Below, one piece after another: positions 43,947-52,379 of a DNA stretch of 64,000 bases. The stretch's first letter is position 1, and each line of letters starts with the position of its first letter. The stretch lies in assembly GCA_022599775.1 (NCBI GenBank), contig JAHZLQ010000040.1, positions 54,422-118,421 of the forward strand, given 5' to 3'. Origin of the DNA: Gammaproteobacteria bacterium. Its GTDB lineage: Bacteria > Pseudomonadota > Gammaproteobacteria > Nevskiales > Nevskiaceae. The notes beneath the pieces were generated by a model that was given only the letters and a program-made list of their open reading frames with translations, ran no database searches and was not told the DNA's origin. Made by a program: the position numbers and the translations under genes.

Positions 43947-44623
43947 ACGCCGCGCGCATCCTGATCGTGGAGGACGAAGCCAGGCTCGCCGGCCTGATGG
44001 CGGACTATCTGCGCGCCGCCAGCTATGAGGTGGACCGGGTGCATGACGGCCTCGCCGCGATACCGGCGCTACGCGCGCAAGCCTACGACCTAGTGCTGCT
44101 GGATCTGATGCTGCCGGGCCGCGACGGTCTGGACATCTGTCGCGAGCTGCGCAGCTTCTCGGACGTGCCGGTGATCATGGTGACGGCGCGCGTGGAGGAG
44201 ATCGACCGTCTGCTGGGTCTGGAAATCGGTGCGGACGATTATGTCTGCAAACCGTTCTCGCCGCGCGAGGTCGTGGCCCGCGTGCGTGCGATCCTGCGCC
44301 GGCAGCGGCGCGATTCCACGCCCGCCGAATCGATGGACGCGCTGGGCCTGGAGATCGACGAAACGCGCTTTCGCGCGAGCATCGGCGGGCAGGTGCTGGA
44401 CCTCACGCCGGTGGAGTTTCGTCTGCTCAGAACGCTCGCCGGCGCGCCCGGCCGCGTGTTCTCGCGTGAGCAGCTGCTGGACCAGCTCTACAACGACCAC
44501 CGCGTCGTGACCGATCGCACGGTGGATAGCCACATCAAGAACCTGCGCCGCAAGCTGCAGCAGGCCGCGCCGGAGCGGGAGCTGATCCGCTCGATCTACG
44601 GCGTGGGCTACAAGCTCGAATAG
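43943..44623 (+). CDS. BaeR-like OmpR-family response regulator
   Basis: A 226-residue regulator. The receiver domain has [13 protein letters not shown], the phospho-acceptor Asp54 in [22 protein letters not shown] and [21 protein letters not shown]. The winged-helix domain (about 130-226) shows [33 protein letters not shown] and [14 protein letters not shown], ending [11 protein letters not shown]. It is activated by the kinase encoded just before it. It ends three bases before the convergent aldehyde dehydrogenase gene. Confidence 0.95.
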   Translation: MNAARILIVEDEARLAGLMADYLRAASYEVDRVHDGLAAIPALRAQAYDLVLLDLMLPGRDGLDICRELRSFSDVPVIMVTARVEEIDRLLGLEIGADDYVCKPFSPREVVARVRAILRRQRRDSTPAESMDALGLEIDETRFRASIGGQVLDLTPVEFRLLRTLAGAPGRVFSREQLLDQLYNDHRVVTDRTVDSHIKNLRRKLQQAAPERELIRSIYGVGYKLE

Positions 44624-44626
44624 CCG

Positions 44627-46087
44627 CTACAGAATCTTGAGCAGCAGCCCAATGATCTTCGATGTGGTCTTGGTGTACGGCGGGTAGAACAGGAACGCTG
44701 CGGGCAGACGTGCGCGCAGCACTGCACGTTCGTGTGAGAAGGCCTTGAAGCCGTATTCGCCGTGTGCGTTGCCGATGCCGGAGTTGTTGACGCCGCCGAA
44801 TGGCAGGTTGCCGTGCACGAACTGCATCACCGTCATGTTGATGCAGGTGCCGCCCGAGCTGGTGTTCTGCAACAGCTTGTGGATGTTGAGTTCGCTTTTG
44901 CTCCACACGTACAAGGCCAGCGGCTTGGGCTGGGCATTGATCTCGGCGATCACCGCGTCCAGATCGGTGTAGCTGATGATCGGCAGGATCGGCCCGAAGA
45001 TTTCTTCGTCCATGATGCGCGCGCTGCGCGGAATCTCGCTAAGCAGGGTCGGCGCAATGAAGCATTCGTCCACGCTGACATCACCGCCGAACAGCACCTT
45101 GGCGCCCTGCTGGCGCGCATCGTCCAGCAGCCCGCCGATACGCTGCGTGTGGCGCTGGTTGACCACCCGCGCCAGCGAACGGCTCTTGAGCTGATCGGCG
45201 GCGGTCTTGCCATAGGCGTCTTCCAGCGCCTGTACGCAATGGCCAATGAACGCCTCGCGCACGTTCTCGTGCACGTAGATGTGATCCGGTGCGATGCAAG
45301 TCTGGCCGTTGTTGGTGAACTTGCCCCACAGTACGTTGCGCGCGGCCGCCTTGAGGTTGGCGGTTTCGTCGACGATGGTCGGCGATTTGCCACCGAGTTC
45401 CAGGGTCACGCTGGTCAGGTGCTTCGCCGCTGCGGCCATCACCACCTTGCCGATGGCCGGGCTGCCAGTGAAGAAGATGTGGTCGAACGGCAGTTCGAGC
45501 AAGGTCTGGGAGGTTCCGGCGTCGCCTTCGAACAGGGCGACCTCATCCTCGGGGAATACTTCGCGCACCACCTTGCCCATCAGCGCGGACAGATGCGGCG
45601 TCATTTCCGAGGGCTTGATGATGGCGGTATTGCCGGCGGCGATCGCGGAGATCAGCGGACCGAAGGTGAGGTTCACCGGGTAATTCCACGGCGAGATGAT
45701 CAGGCAGCGGCCCTTGGGCTCGGGCTGAACCCAGGCGGAGTTGCCGAGCATCATCCGCGTGGGACGCACCTTGTGCGGCTTCATCCACTTCTTGAGGTGC
45801 CGCATCGCGTCCTTGGCTTCGGACACGACCGGCAAAATCTCGGTGAGGTCCATTTCGGCCGGCGGCTTCTTGAAGTCCGCCTCGCCGGCCTCGTACCACT
45901 GCGGCATGTAGGACTGCACGGCTTCCAGCAGGCGCTTGATCTTGGCGATGCGCTCGGCCGGTGTGGACGTTCGCAGGCGTAGCGCGGTGTCGCGCTGTTT
46001 GTCGAAGGCCGCCCGGAGATCGGGCAGCTCGCTCGGCTCGGTTGTGTCCGATGCCATGTTGGGCAAATGCGTCACTACGGTATTCAT
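44627..46087 (-). CDS. Coniferyl/fatty-type aldehyde dehydrogenase
   Basis: A 486-residue NAD(P)-dependent aldehyde dehydrogenase of the class 3 / CALDH group. Seen: IISPWNYPVNLTFGPLISAIAAGNTAIIKPSE (cofactor and oxyanion Asn), FFTGSPAIGKVVMAAAAKHL, the general base in TLELGGKSPTIV, and the catalytic Cys in NNGQTCIAPDHIYV. EEIFGPILPIISY and FGGVNNSGIGNAHGEYGFKAFSHERAV complete the fold. The hydrophobic C-terminus (LRARLPAAFLFYPPY ... IIGLLLKIL) suggests membrane association, as in fatty aldehyde dehydrogenases. The start at 46087 has AAGGAG upstream. A TATAAT plus palindromic operator lies 36-54 bases upstream. Confidence 0.93.
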   Translation of the reverse strand: MNTVVTHLPNMASDTTEPSELPDLRAAFDKQRDTALRLRTSTPAERIAKIKRLLEAVQSYMPQWYEAGEADFKKPPAEMDLTEILPVVSEAKDAMRHLKKWMKPHKVRPTRMMLGNSAWVQPEPKGRCLIISPWNYPVNLTFGPLISAIAAGNTAIIKPSEMTPHLSALMGKVVREVFPEDEVALFEGDAGTSQTLLELPFDHIFFTGSPAIGKVVMAAAAKHLTSVTLELGGKSPTIVDETANLKAAARNVLWGKFTNNGQTCIAPDHIYVHENVREAFIGHCVQALEDAYGKTAADQLKSRSLARVVNQRHTQRIGGLLDDARQQGAKVLFGGDVSVDECFIAPTLLSEIPRSARIMDEEIFGPILPIISYTDLDAVIAEINAQPKPLALYVWSKSELNIHKLLQNTSSGGTCINMTVMQFVHGNLPFGGVNNSGIGNAHGEYGFKAFSHERAVLRARLPAAFLFYPPYTKTTSKIIGLLLKIL

Positions 46088-46122
46088 GGGCTGCTCCTTC
46101 AGTTCACTCTCACGCTCAGCCT

Positions 46123-46141
46123 GAACGATCGTTCGATTATA
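46123..46141 (-). promoter_or_regulatory. Promoter -10 with 12-bp palindromic operator
   Basis: On the minus strand TATAAT (46141-46136) is followed at once by CGAACGATCGTTC, whose core GAACGATCGTTC (46123-46134) is a perfect 12-bp palindrome covering the expected transcription start. A repressor bound there would block initiation. Short palindromes of the ACG..CGT kind are typical TetR-family sites. No intact TetR gene is adjacent, so the regulator would act in trans. Confidence 0.6.
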
Positions 46142-46259
46142 GGTGCGGCCCGGGGCCGCTTCAGGACAAATGGTGCCACGTTCGAACGGCAGTCGTTCAT
46201 TCCGGATGCGACACCACGAGCGTAAGGTAGACGCGAAAGTGTCGTCCGCTGAAATTCGC

Positions 46260-47111
46260 ATGAGCATCCTGCATCTGCCGCGCGCGCGGCCCCGCGTGAT
46301 TCTGTTCGACTGGCACGCCACGCTGGTCGACACCATGGACGCGATGTATCACGCGGTCGACGACGTGCTGCCGCGATTGGTGGAGATCGGCCTGCATGAC
46401 CGCGTGGTGCCGCCTTCGCAATCCAAGACCATGGAAGACGCCAAGCTGGTCAAGTACATCCGCGACCATGGCCGCCTGCATCCCAAGATCAAGGCGCAGC
46501 GCCGCGTTTCGCGCACCGACATTTTCGAGCTGCTGTTCGGCGAGGATCAGGAGGCCAAGCGCATCGCCCACCGCGAATTCGACAAAAGCTACGGCAAGCA
46601 CTTCGGTGCGGTCAGACCGCTGGAGGCCGATGCGCGGCAGCATCTGCTGGCGCTGTCCGCGCTGGGGATACGCCTGGGTGTGCTGTCGAACCGCGCGCGC
46701 CAGTTCATGGCGCACGAAATCTACATGGTGGACGGCACCGGCTGGCATGAGCTGTTCGACACCCTGGTCTGCGGCGATGACGTGGAGCAGCGCAAACCGC
46801 ATCCCGACCTGATTCTCAAGGCGCTGGAGAATCTGGGCGCGCCGGTCGATCTCGGTTGCTGGTACGTGGGCGACAGCACCACCGACGTGATCGCCGCCAA
46901 CCGGGCGGGCGTGACCTCGGTGTTCTACAACGGCGCCGGCTGGGATCAGGCCTGGATCGACAAGATCTTTCCGGAAACGCCGCGCCATCCGCACCACCCG
47001 GACACGGTGGTGGCGAGTCTGCCGGAACTGTTGGCACTGGCACGTCGCTTTGTCGACGGCGCCCTACCGACGGATAATGGCAATATCGGTAACGACCGCG
47101 GAGCCCGATGA
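46260..47111 (+). CDS. HAD-superfamily hydrolase with atypical motif I
   Basis: A 283-residue HAD-fold protein. Motif I is ILFDWHATLVDT: the nucleophile Asp is present, but the usual second Asp two residues on is His. Motif II is LGVLSNRARQF and motif III/IV are QRKPHPDLILKAL and WYVGDSTTDVIAANRAG. A helical cap lies between I and II (about 30-150). Loss of the +2 Asp also occurs in phosphonoacetaldehyde hydrolases (D-W-A-G-T), so this may not be an ordinary phosphatase. The stop overlaps the Uma2 gene start. The ATG at 46260 matches the start of the fold. Confidence 0.85.
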   Translation: MSILHLPRARPRVILFDWHATLVDTMDAMYHAVDDVLPRLVEIGLHDRVVPPSQSKTMEDAKLVKYIRDHGRLHPKIKAQRRVSRTDIFELLFGEDQEAKRIAHREFDKSYGKHFGAVRPLEADARQHLLALSALGIRLGVLSNRARQFMAHEIYMVDGTGWHELFDTLVCGDDVEQRKPHPDLILKALENLGAPVDLGCWYVGDSTTDVIAANRAGVTSVFYNGAGWDQAWIDKIFPETPRHPHHPDTVVASLPELLALARRFVDGALPTDNGNIGNDRGAR

Positions 47112-47701
47112 TGCGCACGCCGATTCGCAAGGATGATCGCCACTACACCTACGCGGACTATCTGAAGTTCCCGGACGACGAGCGCTGGGAGATCATCGAC
47201 GGTGTGGCCTACGGGATGTCGCCGAGTCCATCGGACGATCATCAGGGTCTGAGCGCGGAAATCCTCGCGCAAGTGCACGCACAGTTGCGCGGCAAGCAGT
47301 GTCATGTGCGAGCGGCGCCGTTCGATGTTCGCTTCAACGGCGCCGACACCAGCGACACCACCGACACCACCGTGCAACCGGACTTGGTGGTCGTCTGCGA
47401 CCGCAGCAAGATCACGCCAGCGGGGCTGGTCGGAACGCCGGACTGGGTCGTCGAAATCCTGTCACCGACCACCGCCAGCAAGGGCCAGATCACCAAGCGT
47501 ACCCTGTATGAACGCCACGGCGTGCCCGAATACTGGCTGGTCCATCCCGTGGACCGCATTCTGACAATCTACCGGCTGGGCGCCGGGGCGCGCTACGGCG
47601 CCGCCGACATCCGCGAACTCAGCGGCAAGACCGAAGTCGCGGCCGTGCCCGGCCTGGAGATCGACTGGGACCTGTGGGAGCCGCTGTTCGAATCGAACTG
47701 A
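47108..47701 (+). CDS. Uma2-family (DUF820) nuclease-fold protein
   Basis: A 197-residue protein of the restriction-endonuclease-like Uma2 family. Features: YTYADYLKFPDDERWEIIDGVAYGMSPSPSDDHQ (N-terminal Glu of the active site), a VQPDLVVVCD strand (PD motif), and DWVVEILSPTTASKG (the E-x-L-S-P motif, completing a PD-ExK-like site). KRTLYERHGVPEYWLVHP closes the core. These proteins are very abundant in cyanobacteria and rarer in proteobacteria, and their role is unknown. It overlaps the HAD gene by four bases (ATGA). Confidence 0.9.
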   Translation: MMRTPIRKDDRHYTYADYLKFPDDERWEIIDGVAYGMSPSPSDDHQGLSAEILAQVHAQLRGKQCHVRAAPFDVRFNGADTSDTTDTTVQPDLVVVCDRSKITPAGLVGTPDWVVEILSPTTASKGQITKRTLYERHGVPEYWLVHPVDRILTIYRLGAGARYGAADIRELSGKTEVAAVPGLEIDWDLWEPLFESN

Positions 47702-47725
47702 GCGCGCCGGCAGGCTGTCGGCCTG

Positions 47726-48736
47726 CTAACTGCCCCAGACGTGCATGCCGTACTTGTAGTAGCCGGTCACGTTGTTGAGCCGCGCGTCCTGGTCCGCCGG
47801 CACCGGGATCAGCTCGCCTTCGATCAGTGATTGCAGGTAGGGCGCGAGCACTGCACCGCCGCCGCCGGTGAGCACCACCGCATCGATGTCCCAGTCGTCC
47901 GCCCACAGACGGTTGACCTCGGTGGCGATGCGCGAGGCGAGGCCGCTGAAGGCCTGCTGCACCAGCTTGGTGATGTCGTAGCGCTTGCCCTTGATCTTGA
48001 TCGAACCCTTGCCGACCGCGTCGTAGAGCCGGTACAGCTCCACGCTGACACCGCTCTTCTCCATCAGAGCGTTGGCAATCGCGGAGAAGGCCAGTGAGAT
48101 GCCGGCGTCCGAGGACTGCGAGCCGCGTTCCGAATAGCGCGTCTTGTCGCTGACCGTGTAGTCGGCGGTACGAAAGCCCACGTCGATGATGCCGATCTTC
48201 TCGGTCACGAAGCGCTGGCTGGCCGGCTTGCCGATGTCGTTGAGCATCAGATTGAACATCGAGCCGAAGGGCTGCGGAATTACGCGCACGCGCTCCACCG
48301 AGATCACCTTCTCCTCGCGCTCGCCATTGGGCTTGATCAGGTTGAAGCTGTGGCGCTGCTGCAGCAACTGCGTGAGCGTGTCCTTGTACTTGCGGTAGAA
48401 GCTGATCGGCAGGCCGGTCACGATCCGCACTGGATCGTTGCCGCTGATCAGCGGTGCGGTGGCGCCCAGCGCCAGTGTCTGCGCGTACTTCTGCAGAAAC
48501 TGAGACTGGTCCAGCGTGAAGCCACGACCGCGCGACTGCGCCTCCGCGAGTTCGCCCAGAAAATAGCCTTCGCCGCCGACCTCGATATGGCGCGCATATG
48601 GCGCATTGGCCTGCAACAGCGGTTCGTTGAACTGGATTTCCGTGGATTCCCCGACCACGGACTTGAAGATCTGGTACTGACGACCATCGGTGGCCTTGGT
48701 GAATCCGAAGCCGATATCCACACCGAGGACTTGCAT
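47726..48736 (-). CDS. ParM/StbA-like actin-family protein, orphan
   Basis: A 336-residue actin-fold ATPase. Phosphate 1 is VLGVDIGFGFTKA at the N-terminus, phosphate 2 is IGIIDVGFRTADYTV, and the adenosine loop is VVLTGGGGAVLAPYLQ. It also has RIVTGLPISFYRKYKDTL as in plasmid ParM/StbA and actin-like proteins of the ALP N-terminal domain family. Plasmid ParM forms filaments that push DNA apart with the adaptor ParR and site parC. Neither is seen here, and the gene sits among chromosomal housekeeping genes. The start has AGGGG about eight bases upstream. It could work in a chromosomal process, or be left over from a plasmid. Confidence 0.85.
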   Translation of the reverse strand: MQVLGVDIGFGFTKATDGRQYQIFKSVVGESTEIQFNEPLLQANAPYARHIEVGGEGYFLGELAEAQSRGRGFTLDQSQFLQKYAQTLALGATAPLISGNDPVRIVTGLPISFYRKYKDTLTQLLQQRHSFNLIKPNGEREEKVISVERVRVIPQPFGSMFNLMLNDIGKPASQRFVTEKIGIIDVGFRTADYTVSDKTRYSERGSQSSDAGISLAFSAIANALMEKSGVSVELYRLYDAVGKGSIKIKGKRYDITKLVQQAFSGLASRIATEVNRLWADDWDIDAVVLTGGGGAVLAPYLQSLIEGELIPVPADQDARLNNVTGYYKYGMHVWGS

Positions 48737-48853
48737 TGGACTGCCCCTGATACGTAATGCTGTTTATTGAGGTTCTGGGCGACACTGGACGATGCGCCCT
48801 GCTTTCTAGCATGCGCACCTGAGCAATCCAAGCCGCCACCGCGTATGCCGGGC

Positions 48854-49261
48854 TCAGCGCTCCGGCTTCGACAGCGCCGCCAGCCCCTGGGCGTTGGCTT
48901 CCCAGTTCTGCCCGTCGAAGTCTTCGATGTGCACCGACGCCAGCGTGGACGGATCGATACAGCGCAGGTTGACCGAGTAGCCGTCCGGATTCGAGCGCGG
49001 CACATAGAACGACTTCACGCCGCAGATCGAGCAGAACAGGTGCTGTGCCACACCGCTGTTGAAGGTGTAGCGGCTCAGCCGGTCCTCACCGCTCAGCAGC
49101 GAAAACCGATCGTGCGGCACGATCAGGTGCAGAAAATCGTGCATCCGGCAGATCGAGCAGTTGCAGCGTTGCACGGTGAGCTTGGCCGGCGCCGTGACTT
49201 CGAATCGAACGGCGCCGCAATGACAGCCGCCACGATGCACGGCAAGGGTCTCGGTGGGCAT
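48854..49261 (-). CDS. GFA-family zinc protein (CENP-V/GFA domain)
   Basis: A 135-residue protein of the glutathione-dependent formaldehyde-activating (GFA) family. Zinc-binding cysteines are in GGCHCGAVRFEV, CNCSICRMHDF and FCSICGVKSFYVPRS. SVNLRCID and the EDFDGQNWE ending are typical. The best-studied member helps glutathione react with formaldehyde, but most homologues have no proven role. It is divergent from dapF with a short 23-bp gap. Confidence 0.9.
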   Translation of the reverse strand: MPTETLAVHRGGCHCGAVRFEVTAPAKLTVQRCNCSICRMHDFLHLIVPHDRFSLLSGEDRLSRYTFNSGVAQHLFCSICGVKSFYVPRSNPDGYSVNLRCIDPSTLASVHIEDFDGQNWEANAQGLAALSKPER

Positions 49262-49284
49262 GGGACTGCGTTAAGCTTTCGGGA

Positions 49285-50124
49285 ATGAGGCAATCCTTCA
49301 CCAAAATGCACGGTCTCGGCAATGACTTCGTCGTCATCGACGCGACGCGCCAGCCGTTCATGCCCAGCGCGGACGATCTGCGCCGCATCGCCGATCGCCG
49401 CTTCGGCGTGGGCTGCGACCAGATTCTGGTGGTGGAGCCGGCCTCGGTGCCCGACGTGGATTTCGACTATCGCATCTACAACGCGGACGGCAGCGAGTCC
49501 GGCCAGTGCGGCAACGGCGCGCGCTGCCTGGCACGCTTCGTCCGCGACAAGGGTCTCAGCGAACGCGACACGATCCGCGTGCGGACCCAGTCCAGCGTAC
49601 TGGTGCTGCAGCTGCTCGAGGATGGGCAGGTGCGCGTGGACATGGGCGCGCCGCGTTTCGAGCCGGCCGAGATTCCGCTGCGCGCCGCGCAGCGCGATAC
49701 GCGCTATCGCCACGAACTGGACGGCGCCACGCTGGAATTCGGCGCCCTGAGCATGGGCAATCCGCATGCGGTGATCCTGGTCGACGATCTCGACACCGCA
49801 CCGGTGCGCACGCTGGGACCGCGCTTGCAGACGCAGGCGATCTTTCCGCAGCAGGCCAACGTCGGCTTCATGCAGATTGTCGATCGCGACACCCTCCGCC
49901 TGCGCGTCTATGAACGCGGGGCCGGCGAAACCCTGGCCTGCGGCAGCGGCGCCTGCGCCGCGGCGGTGGTGGCCCGACTTTGGGATCGCGTCGCTCAGGC
50001 GGTGACGGTGCGGTTGCCGGGCGGTAGTCTGCAGATCGAGTGGGACGGCGAAGGGCGACCGGTGTTCATGACCGGACCCGCAACCACGGTATTCACGGGG
50101 GATTTGGAGTGGTTCAATCGGTGA
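49285..50124 (+). CDS. dapF: Diaminopimelate epimerase
   Basis: A 279-residue enzyme converting LL- to meso-diaminopimelate for lysine and peptidoglycan. Start: FTKMHGLGNDFVVID. The two catalytic cysteines are in ESGQCGNGARCLARF and ETLACGSGACAAAVVA. SMGNPHAVILVDD and GSLQIEWDG also fit. It heads a conserved run dapF-DUF484-xerC-hslV-hslU; its stop overlaps the start of the DUF484 gene (GTGA). Confidence 0.97.
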   Translation: MRQSFTKMHGLGNDFVVIDATRQPFMPSADDLRRIADRRFGVGCDQILVVEPASVPDVDFDYRIYNADGSESGQCGNGARCLARFVRDKGLSERDTIRVRTQSSVLVLQLLEDGQVRVDMGAPRFEPAEIPLRAAQRDTRYRHELDGATLEFGALSMGNPHAVILVDDLDTAPVRTLGPRLQTQAIFPQQANVGFMQIVDRDTLRLRVYERGAGETLACGSGACAAAVVARLWDRVAQAVTVRLPGGSLQIEWDGEGRPVFMTGPATTVFTGDLEWFNR

Positions 50125-50816
50125 AGGACGAGGCGACAGAGACGGACGCCGCTGTGTCCGAAGAAGCAGTGATCGCCTTTCTCAAGCGCAGCCCGGATTT
50201 TCTGCTGCGGCATCCGCATCTGCTGGAAACCCTGGAGGTGCGCCACGGCAGCGGACCGGCCGTTTCCCTGATCGAACGCCAGGTGGAGATCCTGCGCGGC
50301 AAGAACGCGCGGCTCGAAGATCGCCTGCTGCGTCTGGTCGACGCGGCGCAGGAGAACGAAAAACGCGTCAATGCCGCCAACCGCCTCGCGCGCGCACTGC
50401 TGCGCGCGCCGACGCTGGCCACGGTCGTGTCGAGTCTGGCGCGGGTGATGCGCGACGACTTCGGCGTGGACGAGGTCTTCGTTGGCGTGCATGCGCCGAC
50501 CCTGCTGCGTCAGGACATCGACGGACTCACGCGGCTTGACGCCAGCGGCCAGATCGTCCGCCATTTCAATGACTTCTTCCGCACCAAGTTGATCGACTGC
50601 GGCCCGATCAGCGAAATGCGGGCGAAGCTGCTGTTCCCCAAGGCGCGGCCGCTGCCGTTGTCGGCGGCGATCGTGCCGCTGGAGAAGGAGCGCAATCTCG
50701 GCATGCTGGCCCTTGCCGCCCGCGACGCGGATCGCTTCCAGCCCAAGCAGGGCAAGTATTTTCTGGAAATGACGGCGGACCTCGTGGCCGCCGCCCTGCG
50801 CGCGAGACTCGGTTGA
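50121..50816 (+). CDS. DUF484 (GAF-like) protein
   Basis: A 231-residue cytosolic protein of the DUF484 family, nearly always found between dapF and xerC. EEAVIAFLKRSPDFLLRHPHLLETLEVRH and GPAVSLIERQVEILRGKNARLEDRLLRLVDAAQENEK form the helical front with a coiled coil. A GAF-like domain follows (to KQGKYFLEMTADLVAAALR). The GTG at 50121 overlaps the dapF stop and is preferred on that ground. Its function is not established. Confidence 0.9.
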   Translation: MKDEATETDAAVSEEAVIAFLKRSPDFLLRHPHLLETLEVRHGSGPAVSLIERQVEILRGKNARLEDRLLRLVDAAQENEKRVNAANRLARALLRAPTLATVVSSLARVMRDDFGVDEVFVGVHAPTLLRQDIDGLTRLDASGQIVRHFNDFFRTKLIDCGPISEMRAKLLFPKARPLPLSAAIVPLEKERNLGMLALAARDADRFQPKQGKYFLEMTADLVAAALRARLG

Positions 50817-51706
50817 CGCTGCGCGAGGACATCGCACGTTACCTCGACGTCCTGCGCGATGAGCGACGCCTGTCTCCGCACAGTGTGGCTGCCGCGCGAC
50901 GCGATCTGGCCGGATTCGCGCAACTGTGCATCGAGCGCGACATCGAACGCGCCGATCAGATCGACACCCACAGCGTGCGCGCCTATGTGATGGCCTTGCG
51001 CCGCAAGGGCCTCAAACCCGTCAGCGTGCATCGACACCTGTCCTCGGTCCGCAGCTTCCTGCGGGAATTGGTGGAGCGTGGCGAACTCAAGGCCAACCCG
51101 GCCGCCGGCATCCGCCCGCCGAAACGCGACAAGCCGCTGCCCAAGACCCTGTCGGTGGATCAGGTCGAGCACTTGCTCCAGTCCACCGGCGACGATGCCC
51201 TGAGCCTGCGCGACACCGCGCTGCTGGAGCTGTTCTATTCGTCCGGTCTGCGACTGGCGGAGCTTGCCGCGCTGGATGTGGACGATCTGCTCGGTGGCGA
51301 CGAGGTCCGCGTCACCGGCAAGGGCAGCAAGACCCGCATCGTGCCGGTGGGCTCGATGGCGCAGCAGGCCATCGCGCATTGGCTGAAGCGCCGCGGCGAC
51401 TGGCTTCGCGACGATGAATCCGCGCTGTTCATTTCCAGCCGCGGCCAGCGCATGAGTGTGCGCAGCATCCAGCAGCGCGTGCAGGCCCGTGGCGCGCGAG
51501 CGGGTCTGGACGTGCGGGTGCATCCGCATCGTCTGCGTCATTCCTTCGCCACGCATCTGCTGGAATCCAGCGGCGATCTGCGCGCTGTGCAGGAACTGCT
51601 GGGGCACGCCAGCATTTCCACCACGCAGATCTACACCCAGCTCGATTTTTCGCACCTTTCGAAGGTTTATGACGCGGCGCACCCGCGCGCGCGGCGCAAG
51701 GGCTGA
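50813..51706 (+). CDS. xerC: Tyrosine recombinase XerC
   Basis: A 297-residue recombinase that, with XerD, resolves chromosome dimers at dif. The N-terminal SAM-like domain is REDIARYLDVLRDERRLSPHSVAAARRDL. The catalytic domain has the first Arg in LFYSSGLRLAELAALDVDD, the Lys in VTGKGSKTRIVPV, HPHRLRHSFATHLLESSGDLRAVQELLGH (His-x-x-Arg and the second His), and the nucleophile Tyr in STTQIYTQLDF. The start is TTG, overlapping the DUF484 stop (TTGA). Confidence 0.96.
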   Translation: MTLREDIARYLDVLRDERRLSPHSVAAARRDLAGFAQLCIERDIERADQIDTHSVRAYVMALRRKGLKPVSVHRHLSSVRSFLRELVERGELKANPAAGIRPPKRDKPLPKTLSVDQVEHLLQSTGDDALSLRDTALLELFYSSGLRLAELAALDVDDLLGGDEVRVTGKGSKTRIVPVGSMAQQAIAHWLKRRGDWLRDDESALFISSRGQRMSVRSIQQRVQARGARAGLDVRVHPHRLRHSFATHLLESSGDLRAVQELLGHASISTTQIYTQLDFSHLSKVYDAAHPRARRKG

Positions 51707-51778
51707 GCGCGCCGCACTTGAACGAAGCCGTCGCGGCCCCCACATTGGCAGTTCGTTTTCAGGCTCCCCCCGAACGCC

Positions 51779-52336
51779 ATGCAACAATTCGACGGCACCA
51801 CCATACTTTGCGTCCGCCGCGGCCATCAGGTCGCACTCGGCGGTGACGGCCAGGTTTCCCTTGGCAACACCATGATCAAGGGCAACGCGCGCAAGGTGCG
51901 CCGGCTCTACGGCGACAAGGTCATGGCCGGCTTTGCCGGCGGCACCGCCGACGCCTTCACCCTGTTCGAGCGCTTCGAGGGCAAGCTGGAGAAGCACGGC
52001 GGCAATCTCACCCGTGCCGCCGTCGAAATGGCCAAGGACTGGCGCACTGACCGCATGCTGCGGCGCCTTGAAGCCTTGCTGCTGGTGGCCGACGCCGAGA
52101 CCTCGCTGATGATCACCGGCAACGGCGACGTGATGGAGCCCGAACACGGCGTCATCGCCATCGGTTCCGGCGGCAGCTTCGCGCAGTCCGCCGCCATCGC
52201 CCTGAGCGAGAACACCGAACTGTCCGCCCGCGAAATCTGCGAGAAGTCGCTGCACATCGCCGCCGACATCTGCATCTATACCAATCATTCGCTGACGATC
52301 GAATCGATCGACAGGCCGGGCACCGAGTCGGCCTGA
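51779..52336 (+). CDS. hslV: ATP-dependent protease subunit HslV
   Basis: A 185-residue proteasome-like peptidase. After a six-residue propeptide (MQQFDG) comes the catalytic [23 protein letters not shown], where the first Thr becomes the N-terminal nucleophile. [33 protein letters not shown] and [16 protein letters not shown] also match. It forms a double hexamer capped by HslU. The hslU gene follows after 43 bp. The upstream gap of 72 bp may contain a heat-shock promoter, but I cannot define one. Confidence 0.96.
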   Translation: MQQFDGTTILCVRRGHQVALGGDGQVSLGNTMIKGNARKVRRLYGDKVMAGFAGGTADAFTLFERFEGKLEKHGGNLTRAAVEMAKDWRTDRMLRRLEALLLVADAETSLMITGNGDVMEPEHGVIAIGSGGSFAQSAAIALSENTELSAREICEKSLHIAADICIYTNHSLTIESIDRPGTESA

Positions 52337-52379
52337 GCGCCCCGCGCCGCCGACACACCCCACGAACAACGAGCACCCC

